Source: Tissierellales bacterium (lineage in GTDB: Bacteria > Bacillota > Clostridia > Tissierellales > JAOAQY01). Taken from it: 64,000 nt of DNA. The stretch lies in contig JAOAQY010000181.1 of assembly GCA_025210965.1 (NCBI GenBank), positions 1 to 64,000 on the forward strand. Reading direction: 5' to 3'. The translations under genes were made by a program, and so were the position numbers. The notes below the pieces were generated by a model. It worked only from the letters and a program-made list of their open reading frames with translations, made no database searches and was not told the origin of the DNA. Positions 32,530-41,990 of the stretch are shown in pieces; within the stretch, counting starts at the first letter, position 1, and each line of letters starts with the position of its first letter.

Positions 32530-32883
32530 GTGGAGATGTATTTATTAAATAAGATTATTAAAGAAGGGGATAAGTATATATTTTATTCTAAACAAGAAGA
32601 TCTATTCTTGAAAGAAAGCGTTGAAGAGTATTTATTGACCAATGAAGAAGGTATATTATATATATCAAAAATTTCAAAAAGTAACCTAAGTTCTTCACCT
32701 GTATTTAAGGAAGCTGTTGAAGAATTATATACTATGAGAAACATAAACTATAATTCAATTGAACTTAATCAAATGAGCAGTAGACTAAAAGTACAAATAA
32801 GAGAAAATGGGAAGTTAACAGGAAAATATAAAAATGGTATTGAGTTTGACTATACTAATATTTTTAAGGTGGTGAAGAGTTGA
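32530..32883 (+). CDS. Hypothetical protein, 117 aa
   Basis: GTG at 32530 chosen because GGGAGG lies 6 nt upstream. An in-frame ATG at 32536 is also possible. Soluble alpha/beta, unrecognised. Its stop overlaps the TTG start of the coupling protein, so it is the leading gene of that operon. Confidence 0.6.
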   Translation: MEMYLLNKIIKEGDKYIFYSKQEDLFLKESVEEYLLTNEEGILYISKISKSNLSSSPVFKEAVEELYTMRNINYNSIELNQMSSRLKVQIRENGKLTGKYKNGIEFDYTNIFKVVKS

Positions 32884-35800
32884 TTTTGATTAGTAATAAA
32901 ATTGAAAAGTTAATCGAAAAAATAGTTGACCAAATTCATGGCAAAAAAGTAGATATTTTTTGTTGGGTCAGCTATTTTATTATTAGTATCGCTACATGTA
33001 TAGTAATGTGGATAATAAAAAGGACTATACAATCAGATGATGCATTGATTCCAAATATTATGAACACATACATATATTTATTACTCATTATATATCCTCT
33101 AGGAGTATATTATGTATCATTGATGGGAAAGTTCTTTAGTGCCCCATCAAGAAGAGTTAGTATTTTGGTTTTTTCAGTTTTCTCAACAATGGTATTTGTA
33201 ACAGGTTATATAATTCAGTTAACAAATTTAAGTTTCAGTAACTGGGTGTATAGTATTAATAATATCGATGTTATACCAAGTAGTTTAATGATAGGAAATG
33301 TTAGATTAGTAACTTTTGGAGTGCCACTACTTATTATTTGTCCAATGGCAGGTTTAATTCTTCAGATAATAAGTGATAAAGACATCAAGAAAGAAATAAG
33401 AAAATATGAAGTGGAATTATTATTACCAACTGTTTTTGAGGAGAATGATGTATCCATAGATATAAAACTGTGTAAAGACTTTGATACAGGTAAAGACTGT
33501 ATTGTTCCAGAAAAAAAAATGTTTGAACATGTTTACCTACAAGGTGGCACTGGTTCAGGAAAAACTTCAACTTTTATCATACCATTTTTAGAGCAATTGT
33601 TTTATTTGAAAGCAGAAATAAGAGAAGGTATGAAAAAAATTGCATACTCTTGTTTAGAGGATAATATCGCAATAATAACTAAGCCGATCACTAATAATTG
33701 GTTTAATAAGAATTTTAACATTAATATGATTGAACCAAGAGAAGGAAATAGAGATGAGTTCATTAAGAGATTTGAAAAATATATAATTGGTATAAGAGAT
33801 TATGATGAAAAGATCATTGATAAAAAGTCGTATGGTGGAGTAATTGAATTACCAAAGATATCTAATGATGATAAGTATAAAATAACTATAAATATATTAA
33901 AAAATAATATGGAATTGGAAGAGAAAACAGTAGAATACACAAATAAGTTGTTAAGTCTTGATATATGTTATGAAAGCTCTAAAACAGTTTCTATAATGAA
34001 TAGTCAGATATTAAAAGATATCAAGGATGATAATAAAAAAGTAGATGAAATTTTAAATAATGATATTGTAAATGAAGAATATGATGATGAAAATGTTCTT
34101 ATTACTTTACCAGAACTGGATGATAACAATTTAGTCTATCATGTTATAGTTAATAAACATGGTTCTGGAAAAATTATTTTTAGAAACTTGGGGCTATGTG
34201 TTATAGCTCCAGATGAGGGATTACCTGCAGAGGCAGTAGAGATAGCAAAAAAATACGGGTTTGATATTCATAACATAGATCCTACAATGAGTTCAATTAA
34301 GCGAGGAGTATCTAAGTTCAATCCTCTTAAGGGTGGACGTTCTGACAAAACAGGTGATATTATTTCATCAATTTTTGTTGGTATGGATAATGCAGGGGGG
34401 AGTAATAAAGGCAACTCCTATTTTACAAATGCATCAGTAAGAGCGATTAGAAATACAATTATTTTACTTAAAGAAATGCATCCAATATTATACGGTAATG
34501 AACCAACCCTTAAGGATGTTTATGATTGTATTTCTGATCCAAGTAAGGTTATACCATATGTTGAAGCTATGAAAAATGATAAAAGTAAAAAAGTATTATG
34601 GAGCAGTGTAATATCATATTTCGTTATAAATTTTTATCCTCCTAAGGTAGATGATAAAAATAATGTAATTAGAGGAGCTACTCAAGGTTCGCAAAGAAAA
34701 AAAACCGAAGAGGCTATTGGTGGAATTATAAATCAGCTTGATAACTTTATTACTAGGAAAGAAGTTTCTCATATATTATGTGATAATGACAATAGTATTG
34801 ATTTATACGAAGCTCTTGAGAATGGTGATTGTATTGCTATTGCAACACGACAAAACGAATTAGGTGAAAGGCTAGGCAAGGCATTTGCCATGTTCTTTAT
34901 CTTATCTATACAGAATGTAGTGTTAAGCAGATTTTCTGAAATGGAGAACCCAGAAATTCCTTTTTATTTAATTATCGATGAGTTTGATTTCTATATTAAT
35001 GAAAATACCAAAGTTTTTTTTACTTTTGCAAGAAAATACAAATGCTCTGTGACTATTGCATTACAGGGAATGTCACAATTGGATTCCATATCCGAAGAAT
35101 TTAGAAAGACAATATTCACAAATACAAGTACGAAAATACTATTACCAGGTTCTGAACTGGATGATAGAAAACACTGGAGTGAGTATTTAGGATATTATAA
35201 AAACTTTGAGATGCAGACAGGTATAATGTCTACCTCAGTACTATCTGATAGTCCTAAATATAGTGAGACACACAGAGGGACAATGAAAGAGGAATCTATA
35301 ATTTCAGAGAAAGATATACAAGACCTACATTTCAAGGAAGCTATTTATGTATATACTAACAAGAAAGGTAGATTAAAACGAGGAAAAGGTATTACTGACT
35401 TTGTTCAAATGCGTGAGGACCCTAATAAGTCAAATTTCAATTTTGAAAAATTCAATCCAGTTCATGAGGCTGAAAAATTATTGTCTGATAAGCCAGTACA
35501 GGAAACTATAGAAGAGGTATTAGATATAGAGTTAACACCAAACAATATTAATACAAGTATTGCCACAAATAGTGAAATTCCATTAGAGATTATAGAAGCT
35601 ATTGATAATCAAGAAAAAGAAATTCAAGATTTATCATTAGTTGATGTTAGTAATCTAGAATTATTTATTCCTGAAGAAGAAGGTAGTGAAAATTTCTCAG
35701 ATGAAAACAGTATGGAAATAAGCTTAGATAATGATGTATTGATTTTAGATAGCAGTAATACTGATTCGGATGAAATCATTAAGAAAGAAAATAAGGAAAA

Positions 35801-35987
35801 GAAAAATGTTATAGATAATAGTTTACTATTGAAGGATATAGACAATTTAGTATTCGAGGATAATTTAATAATCAATGAAGATTATGATATACTGAATAGT
35901 GAAAGCGTAAAAAAAGAAGAAATATTGAATATTAACTTAAATAGTATTGATATAACAACAAGTATGGAGGGAAAGAATGAAGTGTAA
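32880..35987 (+). CDS. virD4: VirD4/TraG-type conjugative coupling ATPase
   Basis: 1035 residues, TTG start after AAGGTGGTG. Four membrane segments lie in residues 25-165. Walker A GGTGSGKTS is at 222-230 and Walker B YLIIDEFDFY near 700. The motor domain is interrupted by an insert of about 170 residues and followed by an acidic 150-residue tail that is probably flexible. This is the T4SS coupling protein that links the relaxosome to the channel at the membrane. It is longer than typical Gram-positive homologues. Co-transcribed with the zinc-finger regulator that overlaps its end by 11 bp. Confidence 0.93.
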   Translation: MILISNKIEKLIEKIVDQIHGKKVDIFCWVSYFIISIATCIVMWIIKRTIQSDDALIPNIMNTYIYLLLIIYPLGVYYVSLMGKFFSAPSRRVSILVFSVFSTMVFVTGYIIQLTNLSFSNWVYSINNIDVIPSSLMIGNVRLVTFGVPLLIICPMAGLILQIISDKDIKKEIRKYEVELLLPTVFEENDVSIDIKLCKDFDTGKDCIVPEKKMFEHVYLQGGTGSGKTSTFIIPFLEQLFYLKAEIREGMKKIAYSCLEDNIAIITKPITNNWFNKNFNINMIEPREGNRDEFIKRFEKYIIGIRDYDEKIIDKKSYGGVIELPKISNDDKYKITINILKNNMELEEKTVEYTNKLLSLDICYESSKTVSIMNSQILKDIKDDNKKVDEILNNDIVNEEYDDENVLITLPELDDNNLVYHVIVNKHGSGKIIFRNLGLCVIAPDEGLPAEAVEIAKKYGFDIHNIDPTMSSIKRGVSKFNPLKGGRSDKTGDIISSIFVGMDNAGGSNKGNSYFTNASVRAIRNTIILLKEMHPILYGNEPTLKDVYDCISDPSKVIPYVEAMKNDKSKKVLWSSVISYFVINFYPPKVDDKNNVIRGATQGSQRKKTEEAIGGIINQLDNFITRKEVSHILCDNDNSIDLYEALENGDCIAIATRQNELGERLGKAFAMFFILSIQNVVLSRFSEMENPEIPFYLIIDEFDFYINENTKVFFTFARKYKCSVTIALQGMSQLDSISEEFRKTIFTNTSTKILLPGSELDDRKHWSEYLGYYKNFEMQTGIMSTSVLSDSPKYSETHRGTMKEESIISEKDIQDLHFKEAIYVYTNKKGRLKRGKGITDFVQMREDPNKSNFNFEKFNPVHEAEKLLSDKPVQETIEEVLDIELTPNNINTSIATNSEIPLEIIEAIDNQEKEIQDLSLVDVSNLELFIPEEEGSENFSDENSMEISLDNDVLILDSSNTDSDEIIKKENKEKKNVIDNSLLLKDIDNLVFEDNLIINEDYDILNSESVKKEEILNINLNSIDITTSMEGKNEV

Positions 35988-36669
35988 AAATTGTGGGAGT
36001 TCTGATTTTGAAGAAACTTGGATTGATTACCCGGCGAAGATTTACGATGAAATTGAATATATTGAAACAGAGGGTTTTGAATGTTTAAATTGTGGGGAGC
36101 AAGTTTTAGACAGAAGAAGCGAAGTCGGACTTCTTAGAAAAATTGATAGTTTAAAAATAAAACATTATATAGAGAATAAAGATAAGTTCGTACCAATTAT
36201 TGTGAGTAGCCTTAAGAAAATAAGAATGGGAAAGGAAATTTCACAAAAACTCGTTGGCCAAGCATTAGGTATTACTGAACAGCGATTTGGTTCAATAGAA
36301 CAACCTCTTAATACACCTACATTGAAAACAGTTCTACAAATTGCCGATGTATTAGGAGTAACAGCTGATGATTTATATAAGATTAAACATTTAGAAAAAG
36401 AAGAATACAAGAGATTGAGAGTATTGAGACACACTGTAAACGGTTTTGAAGAAGTTGAGGGATTATCAGAACTGTATGTAATATATGATAAGCTAACAAT
36501 AGACTTGAATAATTGCCATGATAAGAGCGAGAAGAAAGAAATAAATATAAAGATAAAGAAAGCTCTAGCAGATATTCGAGAAGTATCGAAGTTAAATAAA
36601 TGCATACTAAAAAGAGAACATCATATAGATGTTGAAAATTATGAACTTTGGTTAAAATATAATAACTAA
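35977..36669 (+). CDS. MqsA/YgiT-type zinc finger plus XRE regulator
   Basis: 230 residues. The N-terminal zinc finger has CKNC (3-6) and CLNC (about 36-39). Residues about 75-130 form a helix-turn-helix (SQKLVGQALGITEQRFGSIE). A C-terminal helical extension of about 80 residues follows. The domain order is that of MqsA-type antitoxins, but no toxin gene is adjacent, so it is more likely an operon regulator. Its start overlaps the coupling-protein stop. Confidence 0.75.
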   Translation: MKCKNCGSSDFEETWIDYPAKIYDEIEYIETEGFECLNCGEQVLDRRSEVGLLRKIDSLKIKHYIENKDKFVPIIVSSLKKIRMGKEISQKLVGQALGITEQRFGSIEQPLNTPTLKTVLQIADVLGVTADDLYKIKHLEKEEYKRLRVLRHTVNGFEEVEGLSELYVIYDKLTIDLNNCHDKSEKKEINIKIKKALADIREVSKLNKCILKREHHIDVENYELWLKYNN

Positions 36670-36674
36670 AATAA

Positions 36675-36725
36675 AGCATCATACTTTCTTTAATGACAAG
36701 TAAAGTATGATGCTCTATTTTTTTT
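36675..36725 (+). terminator. Terminator of the coupling-protein operon
   Basis: AGCATCATACTTT / AAAGTATGATGCT (13 bp) then CTA and T8. A copy of the A-run GGCACCGTGCC T-run hairpin follows at 36752-36776 and ends the opposing polA-like operon. Confidence 0.85.
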
Positions 36726-36779
36726 GCAGTAAAACGGAAGGTTCGAAAATAAAAAAAGGCACCGTGCCTTTTTTTTGTT

Positions 36780-38330
36780 CTAAAGTATAATATAACAGTC
36801 ATTAGATGTTATAGAACAAGAAGTATTGTTTCTACAAAACTTCTCATATTCAATAGGAAGCACTCTACTTAAAATATCGAAAGCTGTATTAGAACATTCT
36901 GGATCTGACTCTATTATAAAAGTATCATCTTGATAGTGTATTAGTTCTATCAAGTATTTATTTGTAGAGTTGAAATTGATTATATTATTAGCTATATTTA
37001 CTAAAGTTTTCTTTATTATATCTGCTTTAATAAGTTCAATATAGTTGAAAAGTTTTAAATTACCCGAAAATGAATATCTCCCCAAGTAACGTTCTTTAGT
37101 AAAATTTTCAATATTGTAAATAATATCAGGAACATTTTTTACGAATAACTTCTCAATTTCTAATACTTTTTCTTCAGTAATCGAAATTTTAAATTCATAT
37201 AGTAGGAATGAAATCATATCATCAGGTTGCACATATCCCTGAAGTAGACCTAATAAAAAAGCTTCAGTTAGTACTTTATTATAAGTGTTATCCTTATTGA
37301 ATATCTTTTTAGATAAGAATAAAAAAAGGTTTTCTTTTGATGTAAAATCATTTAAATAATCAATATTACTACAAATTATGAAAATATTCCAAAATAAGTT
37401 GTTAAGTTTTCCGCGGACGAATACTTTTTTATCATCTTCTAAAAATGCAAACTCATTTTCCAATTTAATATTATCAATATTATTATACTCATTGAATGTA
37501 TTATAATTTATAAAGACTCTTTTATCATTTTTTATTGCAGTGTTAAAATTATTGAGAGCAGATTTCAATCTATAAGTTTTAACTGCTTCAAGCAATGCTG
37601 TGTCATGTGAATCAAGCAAAATATCTTCATTTATTGAAAGGAGATTACTGTTAGCTAGAAAAATTGATTCAACATCATCATAGTTAGAATTGTAGGATTT
37701 TTCAAAAAATAATTTATTTCTTGAATATTCTTTTTCAATATCAACAACAAATTTGCTGAATCTATCAGGATTGTAGGGTAACCCTTTTGCCATCATATTG
37801 TGTACTAGAATTAATATCTGGTGCTCAAAGTTTACTAAATCGAAAAGTTTATTTTCATACAAAAATTCATTAAAAATATCTTTAATGTCAAATAATAAAA
37901 ATAAGTCGGACTCAATACCTTCTTCTAAATGTTTATTAGCAAATAGACTGAAAAGCTCATCAATACTGCTTGCCGAGAATCCTAGTATAATTTTTGCCAC
38001 TAGTTGTAAATCATATAAACCCTTATGTTTTTCAAAATTAATGAGATGTTTACTGAGATCTGAATAATTAAATATGATTTTTCTGGGCCTTACCATATAA
38101 AACAAATCACTCAGTGAGGTCTTTGAAACTTCATTTAGATCAATTTTATACGCTGTAGAACTTTCAGTAAATACGTAAAGGAGTTCATCGTGTTTAATTA
38201 AGGATATATAATACCCGGACAGTATGTCATATTTATGGTATTTCAATATTTTATCACTATATATATTAACTAACTTTAAATCTACCATTCTGTAATTAAA
38301 TTTATCTCTCAAATTTTCTATAGTAGTCAT
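36780..38330 (-). CDS. Family A DNA polymerase-like protein, catalytically degenerate
   Basis: 516 residues. The C-terminal half follows the PolA layout: YRLKSALNNFN (about 253-263), a motif A-like region (about 302-326), an O-helix-like LLGLLQGYVQPDDMISFLL (359-377) followed by KISITEEKVLEIEKLFVKNVP, and a motif C-like YQDDTFIIE (466-474). Compared with Taq, motif A has no Asp, the O-helix Lys appears as Glu and the Tyr of YG as Gln, while the motif C Asp stays. Polymerase activity is therefore unlikely. It starts at the base next to the stop of the recombinase-like gene, so the pair is one operon. Confidence 0.5.
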   Translation of the reverse strand: MTTIENLRDKFNYRMVDLKLVNIYSDKILKYHKYDILSGYYISLIKHDELLYVFTESSTAYKIDLNEVSKTSLSDLFYMVRPRKIIFNYSDLSKHLINFEKHKGLYDLQLVAKIILGFSASSIDELFSLFANKHLEEGIESDLFLLFDIKDIFNEFLYENKLFDLVNFEHQILILVHNMMAKGLPYNPDRFSKFVVDIEKEYSRNKLFFEKSYNSNYDDVESIFLANSNLLSINEDILLDSHDTALLEAVKTYRLKSALNNFNTAIKNDKRVFINYNTFNEYNNIDNIKLENEFAFLEDDKKVFVRGKLNNLFWNIFIICSNIDYLNDFTSKENLFLFLSKKIFNKDNTYNKVLTEAFLLGLLQGYVQPDDMISFLLYEFKISITEEKVLEIEKLFVKNVPDIIYNIENFTKERYLGRYSFSGNLKLFNYIELIKADIIKKTLVNIANNIINFNSTNKYLIELIHYQDDTFIIESDPECSNTAFDILSRVLPIEYEKFCRNNTSCSITSNDCYIIL

Positions 38331-39221
38331 CTATTCCTCGCTTTCTAGATTCGGATTATTATCATAATATTGTGTAACTTTATCTTGATTTAAAATTTTC
38401 TTTAACTCATCTTCTGAGTTTTCTAAAGCCATATAATAAGCATAGCTATTTTTTAGAGAACTTGGAGTTAAAGTTTTATTAAGTCCTGATATTAATACCG
38501 CTTCTTTAAAGTGTCTTTGAAAAGTTCTAGCACAATATTTATGGCCAGAGTATGACTTAAAGTAATAATTTGATTCATCAGGAAAATAATAAGACATACT
38601 TTCATATTTAAGCAAACTCATCATTAAATTTGAAGATATGTTAACGAATCTATTCTCCCCTTTATAATTTAAACGGATTTTTTTATTAATCAGGGATACA
38701 TCATCTACACGTAGATTTAGAATATCCTTTAATTTAAGTCCCAAGTAAGCCATCATTTGAGAAATTGCTATATCTCTGATACCTTCATCATTGATATTAC
38801 TATTTATGGGACTTTTAGCACGTTCTGATAGAACGCGGATAACCTTTTCTACTTCTTTTCTGGAAATGAATTTAGGGCTAGATGGAGCCTCAATCTTAAA
38901 ATAATATATACAAGAAGTTGGGTTATAGCTCAATATCTGTCTATCATCAATTAGATAGTTGTAAAATTTTCTAATTGTTCTTATTTTCTCGTTTATAGTT
39001 TTCTTTTGAACTCCCTTTTGAATACAAAATTCAATATATCTTTCTATATCATTTTCTTTTAAATTTTTAAATGATTTCTTTGATGAAGTAGTGTATATGA
39101 AATTGAAAAATGCTATGATTTCAAAATTAGAATCTCTTATTGCAGATTGATTTAGTTTTTTCTTGTTTGTTAAATCCCATTTAAAATCGTGAATTAATTC
39201 ATCTAATAAATTAGGAAACAT
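38331..39221 (-). CDS. Tyrosine recombinase fold lacking catalytic residues
   Basis: 296 residues with SAM-like core-binding (about 20-100) and catalytic-like domains. The first catalytic Arg (normally TGLR) is Lys163 (GLKLKDI). The H-x-x-R-H box reads S254-S-L-K257-N258 in TPSSLKNSY. The next His or Trp is Gln279. A candidate nucleophile Tyr285/286 remains. Loss of four of five basic or His residues means strand cleavage is unlikely, so it may bind DNA only. It is coupled to the PolA-like gene and divergent from parM. Confidence 0.65.
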   Translation of the reverse strand: MFPNLLDELIHDFKWDLTNKKKLNQSAIRDSNFEIIAFFNFIYTTSSKKSFKNLKENDIERYIEFCIQKGVQKKTINEKIRTIRKFYNYLIDDRQILSYNPTSCIYYFKIEAPSSPKFISRKEVEKVIRVLSERAKSPINSNINDEGIRDIAISQMMAYLGLKLKDILNLRVDDVSLINKKIRLNYKGENRFVNISSNLMMSLLKYESMSYYFPDESNYYFKSYSGHKYCARTFQRHFKEAVLISGLNKTLTPSSLKNSYAYYMALENSEDELKKILNQDKVTQYYDNNPNLESEE

Positions 39222-39276
39222 CTAAATACCACCTTTCATGAAAGTTTCTATATTAATTATATCAAAAAAACAGAAA

Positions 39277-39330
39277 CTATGCGACAATATTAAAAACATG
39301 TTTGACTAAACATATACATTGTGTTAATAT
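39277..39330. promoter_or_regulatory. Divergent promoters between parM and the recombinase-like gene
   Basis: Plus strand: TTGACT (39302-39307), 17 bp AAACATATACATTGTGT, TAATAT (39325-39330), which drives parM. Minus strand: TTGTCGCATAGT (39288-39277) is the likely -35 region for the recombinase-like gene. The same dodecamer recurs in the promoter at 52321. Both share sequence with other promoters of the element. Confidence 0.65.
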
Positions 39331-39431
39331 TGTTTATATAATATAAAGAATTATCACAGAGAAGTAATCAGAAAGCTTTAAAATAACATAGCTAAACAAA
39401 CAAATAAATTTAAAGAAAAGGGGAAGTAAGT

Positions 39432-40715
39432 ATGGATAACTATTTTAACATAAGCATAGATGGAGGGAACTCCACGATAAAATCTAAAATGCCAGATGGT
39501 ACTATAATGGCATTTGATAATATTGTAGCTAGTGCTTCTAAGGTAAATTATACTCAAGATGAAAATCTGTCAGGAAGCGGATTATCGAAACTTGACATTA
39601 CGGTTATAAGAAATTTCGATAAATTAGATAATAGAAATAGTGATGATTATTCAGAAATAGGTAATAGATTCTTACTTGGAAAAATGACAGCACAAAACGG
39701 TGCATCAAGAAGACCTAGAACTGATAAGATGAAGGGAAATGATCCACAATTGGTAGATTCAATGTTAGGGAGTATTGCGTATAGTATGCTTTACTCATTA
39801 AATAAGCAAAAGAAAAATATTGCTGATATTAAGACTTTAGGTATAAATTTAGGTACTGGTTTACCATTCCATGAATGGATGATACCTGAACAGAGAGAAA
39901 AATTCAAAGAATACTTTTTAGGAAATCATATTGTGAAGTTTAATCATCCATGGTTTGAAAATAATAGATTTCCTACTGAGCTTGAAATCAGAATAGGTCT
40001 AACAAAAGTATTTGTTGAAGGGGAATCTTCAGCAAATTACATTTTAAATAATGTTGAAAATGAATTTCAAAACAAGAGTCCAGAAGAGTTACTCGATACT
40101 TCTATATTCTTTATAGATATGGGAGCGTTTACTACAGAAGTTATTGGAAAAATGTTTTTAGAAGTTATAAACGAAGAAGAGTTTGGGTATGATGACGAAC
40201 CACTAGTGGTAGAGCATAGAACTCTACCTAATTTATCTGATGGAATAAAAAAAGGAATAGGCCATGTTATGAATGACACAATAACTGCTTTAAAAAATAA
40301 GAATCCTAAAATAGATAAGCTTACTAGAAAAGATATTGAAGAAGCATTAAAGCCAAAAGGAAGAAGAGGAGGAAAAGATGGATATATTCCGGGGACAGAT
40401 ATAAACGTCCTAGAAGATTTTAGAAGAAGTGCAAAGGCATATGCAAAAGAAATTGCAGAGAGTCTGCAAGATATAATAAACACCAACGAGATTAAAGGTA
40501 AAATAAGAAAAATTTATCTTCTTGGTGGTGGAAGTATGATTAGGGTTGTAGTTGATGAAGTAAAGAGAGTATTAGCAGAAGATGATATTAATCCTCAGAT
40601 AGTGATAGCTATATCAAAGCCTAATCCTGTGGCTTTGAATGTAGTCGGGTATTATAATGAATTAGAAGACTATTTGGAGTTAGCTGAGGAAGAAGGTGTA
40701 ATTGTCAATGGCTAG
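39432..40715 (+). CDS. parM: ParM-type actin-like partition ATPase
   Basis: 427 residues. Actin/Hsp70 fold with phosphate-1 ISIDGGNSTIKSKM (about 6-20), phosphate-2 FFIDMGAFTTEVIG (about 227-240) and adenosine motif IYLLGGGSMIR (about 361-371). These proteins form filaments that push plasmid copies apart with a DNA-binding adaptor. A good ribosome site (AAGGGGAAG) precedes the ATG. It overlaps the next small gene by 8 bp. Type II partition coexists here with parAB at 18593-20523. Confidence 0.85.
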   Translation: MDNYFNISIDGGNSTIKSKMPDGTIMAFDNIVASASKVNYTQDENLSGSGLSKLDITVIRNFDKLDNRNSDDYSEIGNRFLLGKMTAQNGASRRPRTDKMKGNDPQLVDSMLGSIAYSMLYSLNKQKKNIADIKTLGINLGTGLPFHEWMIPEQREKFKEYFLGNHIVKFNHPWFENNRFPTELEIRIGLTKVFVEGESSANYILNNVENEFQNKSPEELLDTSIFFIDMGAFTTEVIGKMFLEVINEEEFGYDDEPLVVEHRTLPNLSDGIKKGIGHVMNDTITALKNKNPKIDKLTRKDIEEALKPKGRRGGKDGYIPGTDINVLEDFRRSAKAYAKEIAESLQDIINTNEIKGKIRKIYLLGGGSMIRVVVDEVKRVLAEDDINPQIVIAISKPNPVALNVVGYYNELEDYLELAEEEGVIVNG

Positions 40716-40878
40716 AATGAGGAAAAAACCTTATTTTCCCGGTGAAAGAATCAATGTTCAGTTACCAGAAAAAATTAGCTCTGAAGCTTTAACTCTGTTA
40801 AATGAGCAAAAGTATACTTCAAATCTTATCATAAGGCTGATCGAAAGCGAGGCTGAAAAGATATATGGGAAGAAGTAA
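40708..40878 (+). CDS. Small ribbon-helix-helix-like protein, 56 aa
   Basis: ATG at 40708, overlapping the parM stop. Basic N-terminus (ARMRKKPYFPG), then a beta-strand-like RINVQLPEKI and helices (SSEALTLLNEQKYTSNLIIRLIESEAEKI), the size and layout of a ribbon-helix-helix DNA binder. Likely the ParR-type adaptor or autorepressor. It overlaps the next gene by 14 bp. Confidence 0.65.
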   Translation: MARMRKKPYFPGERINVQLPEKISSEALTLLNEQKYTSNLIIRLIESEAEKIYGKK

Positions 40879-41515
40879 TAGGAATGTCAAAAACGGCAAA
40901 AAATATACAGTTTATTTCGACACTAATTTAAGACCTGAAACTGAGCAATGGATAGAAAGCTCTAAGAATGTTAGTGGGTCAATAAATGACTTAGTAAAAA
41001 AATTTACCACAGGTCAACTTGTAGAACTTGAATTACATGAAAAAGAAGTTGCTGATTTAACGTTGTATTATGAAAAAAGAATATCAGATTTAAAGGAGCT
41101 ATTAACAATCTCAATGACACAGCCTAAAATTGCTCAGATACCAACTATTCCATATGTTAACAAAGATACGGTTGTTCAAACTAATACTAATATATCTGCA
41201 ATAAATTCTAAAGTCGACTCGGATAATGTTAGTGATGAGCAAATGGTGGAATCATATTCAGAAGATAAAAAGGAAGTCATTGAAGAGTCGAAAATCACTG
41301 AAGAGGTAAAAAAGTTAGATGATAAAATCGATGAGAGTGTATTAATTAGTGAGCAACTTGAAAATGGAGATGATAGACAACTTAATGTCAGTGGAAGCGA
41401 GGCTATTGATAGAGACATAGGCACCACTTATTCCTCAAACACGAAAACAAAAATAAACATAAAGAAAAGAGGCTATAGAAAAAGCCAAGGGCTTGCATTT
41501 ACGACAGGAAAGTAG
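40865..41515 (+). CDS. ParR-like adaptor candidate, 216 aa
   Basis: The N-terminal 60 residues have a strand (KKYTVYFDTNLRP) followed by helices (ETEQWIESSKNVSGSINDLVKKF), resembling a ribbon-helix-helix. The middle is acidic and probably disordered, and the end is basic (TKTKINIKKRGYRKSQG). Position after parM suggests the DNA-to-filament adaptor. Which of this and the preceding small protein is the true ParR is undecided. A terminator overlaps its stop. Confidence 0.6.
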   Translation: MGRSNRNVKNGKKYTVYFDTNLRPETEQWIESSKNVSGSINDLVKKFTTGQLVELELHEKEVADLTLYYEKRISDLKELLTISMTQPKIAQIPTIPYVNKDTVVQTNTNISAINSKVDSDNVSDEQMVESYSEDKKEVIEESKITEEVKKLDDKIDESVLISEQLENGDDRQLNVSGSEAIDRDIGTTYSSNTKTKINIKKRGYRKSQGLAFTTGK

Positions 41516-41545
41516 AGATTCGATTTTGAATTTCTACTTTTTATA
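41511..41545 (+). terminator. Terminator of the parM operon
   Basis: AGTAGAGATTC / GAATTTCTACT then T5. It begins over the stop codon of the preceding gene. Confidence 0.75.
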
Positions 41546-41550
41546 CGATG

Positions 41551-41579
41551 TTGATTAAATATATATATTGTGTTAAAAT
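41551..41579 (+). promoter_or_regulatory. Promoter of the transfer operon
   Basis: TTGATT (41551-41556), 17 bp AAATATATATATTGTGT, TAAAAT (41574-41579). Nearly the same as the parM promoter, including ATTGTGTTAA, so partition and transfer may share a regulator. Confidence 0.7.
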
Positions 41580-41612
41580 TGTATTAAAATAAGCTTGATT
41601 GGAGTTGATGAA

Positions 41613-41990
41613 ATGAATATTCTTTACAATAAATTATCCTATTCTATTGAGGATAGTAAAAAAAATGGTTTTAGAAAGGAGGACAATATTAAGAGACCCG
41701 TTAAATTATATCGTAAAAAGAGAGTGATTATTTCTTCAGCAAAAGACAAGTATAAGAAACGTGTTATAACACTTGCGGATCTCTTAAAAGCTGAGACAAT
41801 TAATAATAAACTAGTAAAAGTATATGTTGAATCAAGTTGCGGTAATGTGGCAATCGTCAGAGATGAATCTGCGATAATAGAAATAGATATGAATAATACA
41901 TATGCGATTACTGGAAAATTTGTTTTTATACAGATAAGCAAGAAAAAAAATAAAATAAAAGTAAAGAAAATAATTAGGGGGGCAAAATGA
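41613..41990 (+). CDS. Basic hypothetical protein, 125 aa
   Basis: ATG at 41613 selected for TTGGAGTTG upstream. Lys-rich at both ends, with a central beta-rich part (LVKVYVESSCGNVAIVRDES) that could be an OB-like or SH3-like barrel. First gene of the transfer operon. The stop overlaps the pilin start (ATGA). Unknown function. Confidence 0.6.
   Translation: MNILYNKLSYSIEDSKKNGFRKEDNIKRPVKLYRKKRVIISSAKDKYKKRVITLADLLKAETINNKLVKVYVESSCGNVAIVRDESAIIEIDMNNTYAITGKFVFIQISKKKNKIKVKKIIRGAK

Noticed and set aside
35977-36669. MqsR/MqsA toxin-antitoxin pair
   Set aside because: The zinc finger plus helix-turn-helix resembles MqsA, but the neighbours are the coupling protein and an opposing PolA-like gene. 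No toxin-sized ORF is adjacent.
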